From the NCBI GenBank assembly GCA_012960105.1, contig DUBV01000007.1, positions 1 through 40,432 of the forward strand: DNA of 40,432 nucleotides, in the 5' to 3' direction. The notes under the pieces are model-generated. The model made no database searches and was not told the origin of the DNA. It saw only the letters and a program-made list of their open reading frames with translations. The translations under genes were made by a program, and so were the position numbers. This document shows, one piece after another, positions 35,615 to 40,432 of the stretch. Source of the DNA: Thiotrichaceae bacterium (lineage in GTDB: Bacteria; Pseudomonadota; Gammaproteobacteria; Eutrophobiales; Eutrophobiaceae). Within the stretch, counting starts at the first letter, position 1. The number at the start of each line of letters is the position of its first letter.

Positions 35615-36385
35615 TTATTTTCCTGCCACGTTGACAGGCAATTTAATTAGCTCAGGCGGCGCCTGTTTTTTTGCTATTTGTAGGCCTTGTTTAATAGAAC
35701 GGTTGTATTCCGAAGGTAATTTTTTCCATGCATTAAATTCTTTGTCCCAAGTGCCACTGACGTTGCCATCCAGTGTTTGGAATGTCATAAGTAATCGGCC
35801 GACGCGTAATATGTCTACGGTATATTCCTTATCATCCATCTTGATGGTGTCGGTATAGCTTTCTATGGTGCGACCATATTCCATTTCAATTTGATAGGAT
35901 TCCATAATACGGCGATATTTTTCAGGTAGAGTTACGTCTGGACGATCCATAATTTCTTTTAAACTAGCGACGCGTTGTTGTCGTTCTTCGAGTAAAAACG
36001 GAATATCTAAACCGACAAATTTACCCAGAGTATCTATCATTTTCAACATGAGTGGAACGATGCTGCGTTGCGTTTCTTCGACATTATCAAGTTGACGTTT
36101 AATCGCATTTAGATCTTTTTTCTGTTGCTTTATTAATTTGGCTAATTGAGTGTTATAGGTGCCAAGACTGTTAGATTTTCGGATAGCATTACGATATTCC
36201 TGAGCTAAATCTCTAGTCTGCTCAACTAATGAATCAACTTTCTTTTGCGATGTGACAACATCGTTTTGTCCCTGCAGTTTAGTTTCGACGGCTGATTTTA
36301 ATGCTTCAGTTTCTGCCGCTGAGATATTAGAGAGAGTAAGGCCAAAAATAAGAGTGCCGAGTAAGGATTTAATGAGCTTATCCAT
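35615..36385 (-). CDS. DUF3450 family periplasmic coiled-coil protein
   Basis: A 256-residue protein with a signal peptide ending near ISA-AE (residue 24) and a predominantly coiled-coil body (QKKVDSLVEQTRDLAQEYRN, QQKKDLNAIKRQLDNVEETQ), then MLKMIDTLGKFVGLDIPFLL and a C-terminal beta-rich part with LRVGRLLMTFQTLDGNVSG. DUF3450 genes are habitually found first in TonB2/TtpC operons, as here. The molecular role is not established; a periplasmic partner of the coiled coil in TtpC is a reasonable inference. Confidence 0.9.
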   Translation of the reverse strand: MDKLIKSLLGTLIFGLTLSNISAAETEALKSAVETKLQGQNDVVTSQKKVDSLVEQTRDLAQEYRNAIRKSNSLGTYNTQLAKLIKQQKKDLNAIKRQLDNVEETQRSIVPLMLKMIDTLGKFVGLDIPFLLEERQQRVASLKEIMDRPDVTLPEKYRRIMESYQIEMEYGRTIESYTDTIKMDDKEYTVDILRVGRLLMTFQTLDGNVSGTWDKEFNAWKKLPSEYNRSIKQGLQIAKKQAPPELIKLPVNVAGK

Positions 36386-36564
36386 AAGGAATTTTTCCTA
36401 ATTTATTATATAGTTACTGAATAATTTATATTCATATTGTAGATTAATATGCAATATTAATACACAAAACTAACGATATTGTTATTAATAACGAATATAT
36501 TAGTTAGCATTAATAAATCGGCTTTATGGTCTAATTCTTTAATCAAGATAGGTAGAAATATTTA
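36386..36564. promoter_or_regulatory. Divergent promoter region with palindromes
   Basis: This very AT-rich spacer separates the TonB2-type operon (minus) from the two-component pair (plus). It holds two perfect inverted repeats: ATTAATAT-GCA-ATATTAAT (36443-36461) and GTTATTAATAAC (36481-36492). Either could be a regulator site, but AT-rich sequence produces such repeats by chance more often. An AGGTAG ribosome site precedes ATG 36565. No promoter hexamers could be assigned with confidence. Confidence 0.35.
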
Positions 36565-37908
36565 ATGAGTCTCAGAGTCAGGTTAAACCTGCTGATAACC
36601 TTGCTATTTATCAGTTTGTTCATTTGTAGTAGCTTTTATCTCATTTCAAATGCGCGCATAACGGTGCAGCATGAAGTTGAATCTACCGCTCATTTGGCTT
36701 TAAAACTGATTCAGATCGCCATTTCTCCAGAATCACCCGAAGTAAATGAAAGCAAGCAATTAAATTTGTTACAAAATTTGTCTGAGCTAGATCAAACCAG
36801 ACATCTGTATATTGATATTCAGAATCCAAATAGCACGATTACACCTGTTAAAGAGTTTAATGTTTTAACTCAGTCGAATGCGCCAGAATGGTTCGTCAAA
36901 CTTGTGCAGCCTCCACCTACGGAAATACGTCAATGGTTTTATAATCCTACGATTGCACCGACGGGCGTTGTTATTCGTGCCGATCCTTCAGATGAAATTG
37001 ATGAAACATGGAATGAAGTACGTAGCGTACTTATTTTGTTATTTGTTTTTATCTTTTTGGCGAATATCCTGGTTTATATTGCCGTAGGTCATTATCTGGC
37101 GCCTATTGATAACATATTAGATGGCTTGACGGGGATTGAAAAAGGGCATTATCAATTAGAGTTACCCCACTTTCGTTTACCGGAACTTGATCGAATATCA
37201 CAACAATTTAATCACATGGCAAAGGTCTTATTAGATAGTAAGGCAAAAAATAGTTTATTAACGCAACGTTCATTGGAAATACAGGAAGAAGAGCGAAGGC
37301 ATCTTGCGCAAGAGTTGCATGATGAGTTAGGGCAAACCATCGCCGCGATTAAAGCCGTTGCCGTTGCCATATCGAATAAAAAAGATGTAGATAAAGAACA
37401 TATTGATGCTAGTGTAGATACTATAGTTGAATATTCTGATCATATTTATCAAGTAGCAAAAAACATGATGCACCGATTACGCCCTTCGGTACTTGATGAA
37501 CTAGGTTTGATTAAAGCCTTACAAAATATGATTGATGACTGGAATAGTCGACAAGACGATATTTTTTGTCACTTTACTTTCTCTGACATCCCGACTGATC
37601 TCTCTGAGTCATTGAATATTAATTTTTACAGAATCATTCAGGAAAGTTTAACTAATGTATTAAAACATTCATCTGCCAGCAAGGTTTCAATATCAATGGA
37701 AAAATTTAAGTTGGATGGAGTCGATAAAATTAGTTTAATCATTGATGATGACGGTGTTGGCTTGGGCGAAAATAAAACGATGTCGGGTTTGGGTGTGCCA
37801 GGAATGAAAGAGCGTGTGGAAATGAATAATGGAACGTTTGAGCTTTCTAGCATTCCAAATCAGGGTATAAAAATTGAAATAATAGTTCCTGTAATTAACA
37901 AGAGTTAA
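36565..37908 (+). CDS. NarL-type sensor histidine kinase (HisKA_3)
   Basis: A 447-residue membrane sensor. Helices at about 8-27 and 153-174 enclose a periplasmic sensor of about 125 residues. A HAMP domain (about 175-225) follows, then the HisKA_3 dimerisation helix EERRHLAQELHDELGQTIAA with His252, and the ATPase domain with RIIQESLTNVLKHSSAS, DDDGVGLGEN and GLGVPGMKERVEMNNGTFEL. It pairs with the LuxR-type regulator encoded 16 bases downstream. Similar pairs control quinoprotein ethanol dehydrogenase genes in Pseudomonas. The neighbouring PQQ-associated genes make the same role plausible here, but the periplasmic ligand is unknown. Confidence 0.92.
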   Translation: MSLRVRLNLLITLLFISLFICSSFYLISNARITVQHEVESTAHLALKLIQIAISPESPEVNESKQLNLLQNLSELDQTRHLYIDIQNPNSTITPVKEFNVLTQSNAPEWFVKLVQPPPTEIRQWFYNPTIAPTGVVIRADPSDEIDETWNEVRSVLILLFVFIFLANILVYIAVGHYLAPIDNILDGLTGIEKGHYQLELPHFRLPELDRISQQFNHMAKVLLDSKAKNSLLTQRSLEIQEEERRHLAQELHDELGQTIAAIKAVAVAISNKKDVDKEHIDASVDTIVEYSDHIYQVAKNMMHRLRPSVLDELGLIKALQNMIDDWNSRQDDIFCHFTFSDIPTDLSESLNINFYRIIQESLTNVLKHSSASKVSISMEKFKLDGVDKISLIIDDDGVGLGENKTMSGLGVPGMKERVEMNNGTFELSSIPNQGIKIEIIVPVINKS

Positions 37909-37924
37909 ATTAAACAATAAAATT

Positions 37925-38566
37925 ATGAGCGACAAAATAAAAGTGATGTTAGTTGATGACCATGCTGTGGTTCGTGCCGGTTATCAAATGTTATTGAAAA
38001 ATTCTCCAGAAATAGAAGTCATAGCTGAAGCCGATAGTGGAGAAGAAGCCTATCGATTGCATGCGCTTCATAAACCAGATGTTATTGTTATGGATATTTC
38101 TTTACCGGGTATGGGTGGTATCGAGGCGATAAAACGGATACATTCTAAAGATAATCAAACTAAAATTCTTGTGTTTAGCATGCATGAAGAAATAATTTTT
38201 GTAGAGCAAGCTTTACAAGCAGGTGCTAAAGGCTACATTACTAAAAGTACTGATCCGCAGTTACTTGTTGATGCAATTAAACGTCTTTCTAGAGGCGAGA
38301 ATTATATCGATGCGGAACTTGCACAACGACTTGCCTATGAAAAATCTCGCGGGCAGGACACACCATTATCCGATTTTTCTACGCGGGAATTTGAAATATT
38401 CTGTATGTTGGCCGAAGGTTTGAATACCAGTGAGATAGCAAAGCGATTATCACTAAGTTATAAGACCGTTGCTAACTACAGCACACAAATAAAAAACAAG
38501 CTTGATGTCGCTACAGTGGCTGATATTGCAAGGATTGCTATTAGATACAATATTATTCAGGCTTAA
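37925..38566 (+). CDS. NarL/LuxR-type response regulator
   Basis: A 213-residue regulator. The receiver domain (about 5-120) has Asp11/Asp12, phospho-acceptor Asp57 in VIVMDISLPGMGG, and Lys107 in AKGYITKSTDP. A LuxR-type helix-turn-helix (about 148-205) carries LSDFSTREFEIFCMLAEGLN and then SEIAKRLSLSYKTVANYSTQ. It belongs to the same class as ExaE/AgmR/PedR, regulators of PQQ-dependent alcohol dehydrogenases. That identity is suggested by the neighbours, not proved by sequence. It converges with the beta-propeller gene across a shared terminator. Confidence 0.93.
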   Translation: MSDKIKVMLVDDHAVVRAGYQMLLKNSPEIEVIAEADSGEEAYRLHALHKPDVIVMDISLPGMGGIEAIKRIHSKDNQTKILVFSMHEEIIFVEQALQAGAKGYITKSTDPQLLVDAIKRLSRGENYIDAELAQRLAYEKSRGQDTPLSDFSTREFEIFCMLAEGLNTSEIAKRLSLSYKTVANYSTQIKNKLDVATVADIARIAIRYNIIQA

Positions 38567-38570
38567 ATAA

Positions 38571-38599
38571 AAAAGGCGCTACTTTAAGTAACGCCTTTT
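38571..38599. terminator. Bidirectional intrinsic terminator
   Basis: The stem AAAAGGCG-c-TACTT, one-base centre, AAGTA-a-CGCCTTTT is symmetrical except for one C/A mismatch. A-runs and T-runs flank both sides, so it can end transcription from the response regulator (stop at 38566) and from the convergent beta-propeller gene (stop at 38634). Confidence 0.82.
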
Positions 38600-38633
38600 A
38601 AGTTGTTTAATTTGAACTGCTTTAAATTAATAC

Positions 38634-39587
38634 CTAGTCGTTAATAACCACGCCCCATGGAAATTTACCAACTTCAATAGTTTTGATAACTTCATTTTTA
38701 TCGGTATCTATTACTGAAACGGTACTGCTGACGCCATCAGTGGTAAATAGACGTTTACCATCTTTAGACATCGCTAAACCCCATGTACGTTTTCCTACAG
38801 GGATGCCTTTGATAATTTCGAGTGTATCAGCATCCATAACAATGATTTTATTTGCTCTGCCACCGGCCACGTAAATTACTTTTTCATCTTTGCTTAAAAC
38901 AACATCTTTTGGTTTTGACTTACTATCACCTGTGGAGCCAGTTTTAATAATCTTTGCGTTGATCATGTCTACCTTAACGACTTCTCCACTAATTTCAGCT
39001 GTTGCATAAGCGATATCACCAGATTGACTGAAGGTTGCGGCACGTGGACGAGAACCAATAAGAATATTATTTTCTATTGTATTTCCCGGCACGGTAATGA
39101 CGTGCAACATATTTGTTGATTCACTGGTGATAATTACACGTTTGCCATCAGGAGAAATTGCCACGCCTTCAGGTTCTAATCCCACTTTGATCTCAGCAAT
39201 TTGTTCCCCTGTCTTTGGATTAAATACGGTTGCTTTGGCATCGTCTTCATTGGAAATATAAATATTGCCATTAGGATGCACAGCGAATGTTTCCGGATCA
39301 GAACCCGCTTCAAATTCTCTAATGATTTTTAGTGAAACAGGATCGACAACCTTGATTTTATTTTCTTCACTTACTGCAATATAGAGTTCAGCGCCATCTG
39401 GGGAGAGGCCAATGCCGCGTGGACGTTCGCCTATTTCAATCGTTGCTTCTACTTCTAATGTAGAGCCATTAATAACTGAAACAGAATCACTTCGTTCATT
39501 AGTAATAAAAATCCGTCCGGATGGTGCAGCTAATACTGAATTCGCAAGTACTGCTAATAGTATTAATGGCATAAATAATAATTTCAT
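38634..39587 (-). CDS. PQQ-associated YVTN beta-propeller protein (TIGR03866-like)
   Basis: A 317-residue periplasmic protein with a signal peptide ending SVLA-AP. The mature part is made of about seven YVTN-type blades, each with a pattern such as I-F-I-T-N-E-R-S-D-S-V-S-V-I, E-V-E-A-T-I-E-I-G-E-R-P-R-G-I and L-S-P-D-G. Blade ends like LYIAVSEENKIKVVD and KRLFTTDGVSSTVSVID repeat along the chain. The length and neighbour match the beta-propeller of PQQ-dependent alcohol catabolism clusters. Its exact role is unknown. A good AGGAG ribosome site precedes ATG 39587. A palindromic element separates it from the gene upstream. Confidence 0.85.
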   Translation of the reverse strand: MKLLFMPLILLAVLANSVLAAPSGRIFITNERSDSVSVINGSTLEVEATIEIGERPRGIGLSPDGAELYIAVSEENKIKVVDPVSLKIIREFEAGSDPETFAVHPNGNIYISNEDDAKATVFNPKTGEQIAEIKVGLEPEGVAISPDGKRVIITSESTNMLHVITVPGNTIENNILIGSRPRAATFSQSGDIAYATAEISGEVVKVDMINAKIIKTGSTGDSKSKPKDVVLSKDEKVIYVAGGRANKIIVMDADTLEIIKGIPVGKRTWGLAMSKDGKRLFTTDGVSSTVSVIDTDKNEVIKTIEVGKFPWGVVIND

Positions 39588-39618
39588 TTTTAAACTCCTG
39601 ATAAACTTTAATAATTAA

Positions 39619-39778
39619 GGAATCTCTGATTAAGTCTGGGTCGAATAGATTGCTGGTTAAAACTTTCTGGTTCAAGGCGTGAAACGCGCGTAATAGCATG
39701 GCTATTGCGAAGTTTTACAACGCAGAAACAGGATGTTTTAATCGCAAGATATCGATTCATGACTTAGTCATAGGCTCC
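39619..39778. repeat. 160-bp MITE-like palindromic element
   Basis: The two ends form a long imperfect inverted repeat. The left end starts GGAATCTCTGATTAAGTC, and the right end read inverted starts GGAGCCTATGACTAAGTC. Further matched blocks (TCGA, TTGC, TTAAAAC, AATAGC) continue inward to a centre near ATAGCATGGCTAT. It lies wholly between the stop of the ABC substrate-binding gene (39794) and the beta-propeller ribosome site, and has no ORF of its own. It is most likely a non-autonomous transposable element remnant. Confidence 0.7.
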
Positions 39779-39793
39779 TCTATTTTTGTAGAC

Positions 39794-40432
39794 TTATTTT
39801 TTGCAGTCTAGCATCCCAAGGCTGTCTAATGTGGGAGGTTTGGCTATACCACGAACAGGTGCTTCTGCAACAATGTTGTCTTTTTCAACTAACAATAAAA
39901 GCTGTCGTAATTGTCCGGTTTTTCTAAAATTCATATTGCTGCCTTTTTGACCATCAAAGGTTAATTCTGTTTTTAGATAAAGTAACATCTCTGCTGGTTT
40001 GACAATTTTAGTTCTTGCAACCGTGTCCGATGTCATTTTAATTGCGGCCCAACCTGCCCATGAATAATCATCCATGGTTGTATGCTGATTTTTTTTAAAA
40101 CGTTTATTTAGATCACGTGCGGCAAATTTTACAAAGTCAGGATGCCAGGCGTTTGCTTCGGCTTTAGAATCAGATATTTTTTTCTGCCATTGGGATATCG
40201 CATCTGCTTTCATGCTTACACTTGGAATAATATGCAATGCATTATTGATGCATGCTGTTCGTAAACTATCGTTATCTATCGATAAATTAAACACGGGAGT
40301 ATTTGGTGAGCTTGTACTAAGGTTTGTAAAAACTTCAGCATCAACTGCTGTTAATATGGCTATGTATTTAGAGAAATCATGTGCAGATGAATCGCTTTCT
40401 GAAATAACATCAAGTTTATATTTTTGATTTAA
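39794..40432 (-). CDS. PQQ-linked ABC transporter substrate-binding protein, 3' part (TIGR03863-like, partial)
   Basis: The frame is open from the window edge to a TAA at 39794-39796, so about 212 C-terminal residues are visible and the 5' end lies outside. The protein resembles the substrate-binding protein of the PQQ-dependent alcohol dehydrogenase ABC system. Matching blocks are AWHPDFVKFAARDLNKRFKK, YSWAGWAAIKMTSDTVARTK, NFRKTGQLRQLLLLVEKDNI and a C-terminal L-D-S-L-G-M-L-D-C ending with a Cys. A GTG at 40294 is an internal codon, not the start, because the frame continues upstream without a stop. Assignment is by recall of the family's C-terminus; no database was searched. Confidence 0.75.
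   Translation of the reverse strand, partial: LNQKYKLDVISESDSSAHDFSKYIAILTAVDAEVFTNLSTSSPNTPVFNLSIDNDSLRTACINNALHIIPSVSMKADAISQWQKKISDSKAEANAWHPDFVKFAARDLNKRFKKNQHTTMDDYSWAGWAAIKMTSDTVARTKIVKPAEMLLYLKTELTFDGQKGSNMNFRKTGQLRQLLLLVEKDNIVAEAPVRGIAKPPTLDSLGMLDCKK

Noticed and set aside
1-40432. CRISPR arrays, prophage genes or intact insertion sequences
   Set aside because: No regularly spaced direct repeats, phage structural genes or complete transposase frames were seen on either strand.

Overview
The window is about 40 kb of AT-rich chromosomal DNA from a Gammaproteobacterium. The strongest taxonomic marker is the first 11 kb, which keeps the gammaproteobacterial order bamA-skp-lpxD-fabZ-lpxA-lpxB-rnhB-dnaE-accA-tilS. 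An unannotated 24-residue pqqA gene and two genes of a PQQ-alcohol-dehydrogenase-associated set suggest an organism that oxidises an alcohol, perhaps methanol, with a quinoprotein. I cannot name genus or species.

Layout. (1) 1-11545, plus strand: outer-membrane assembly and lipid A genes (bamA 3' end, skp, lpxD, fabZ, lpxA, lpxB), then rnhB, dnaE, accA, tilS and a DUF455 ferritin-like gene, followed by an unknown gene (11561-12283). (2) 12311-16794, minus strand: a compact six-gene run of L,D-transpeptidase, DUF302 lipoprotein, MotA/TolQ-type channel, MotB/ExbD-like partner with a beta-sandwich-like periplasmic domain, two-helix membrane protein, and a VWA-transmembrane-FHA protein. It looks like a proton-motive-force-driven envelope machine and is the best candidate for an undescribed system. 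(3) 16977-22820: cytochrome b561, solitary pqqA with its own terminator, an NtrB/NtrC-like two-component pair diverging from pqqA, an SRPBCC protein, the tail of a dead IS30-like transposase, and a type II NADH dehydrogenase. (4) 22907-31381: DUF1244, a TraB/GumN protein, a TolC/adaptor/RND tripartite efflux set interrupted by a 144-bp palindromic element, and a receiver-Ser/Thr kinase fusion. (5) 31407-36385, minus strand: a TonB2-type energy operon (DUF3450, TtpC-like, ExbB, ExbD, TonB, TPR). (6) 36565-40432: a NarL-type two-component pair converging on a YVTN beta-propeller gene and the 3' part of a PQQ-linked ABC substrate-binding gene, separated by a 160-bp palindromic element.

How the parts may work together (inference): regions 3 and 6 point to regulated quinoprotein dehydrogenase metabolism. 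Regions 2 and 5 are two independent proton-channel systems, one for TonB-dependent uptake and one of unknown purpose. The FHA domain in region 2 and the kinase in region 4 are the only visible phosphothreonine reader and Ser/Thr kinase here. No stretch longer than 300 bases lacks a gene. No tRNA, rRNA, CRISPR array or intact insertion sequence was seen.
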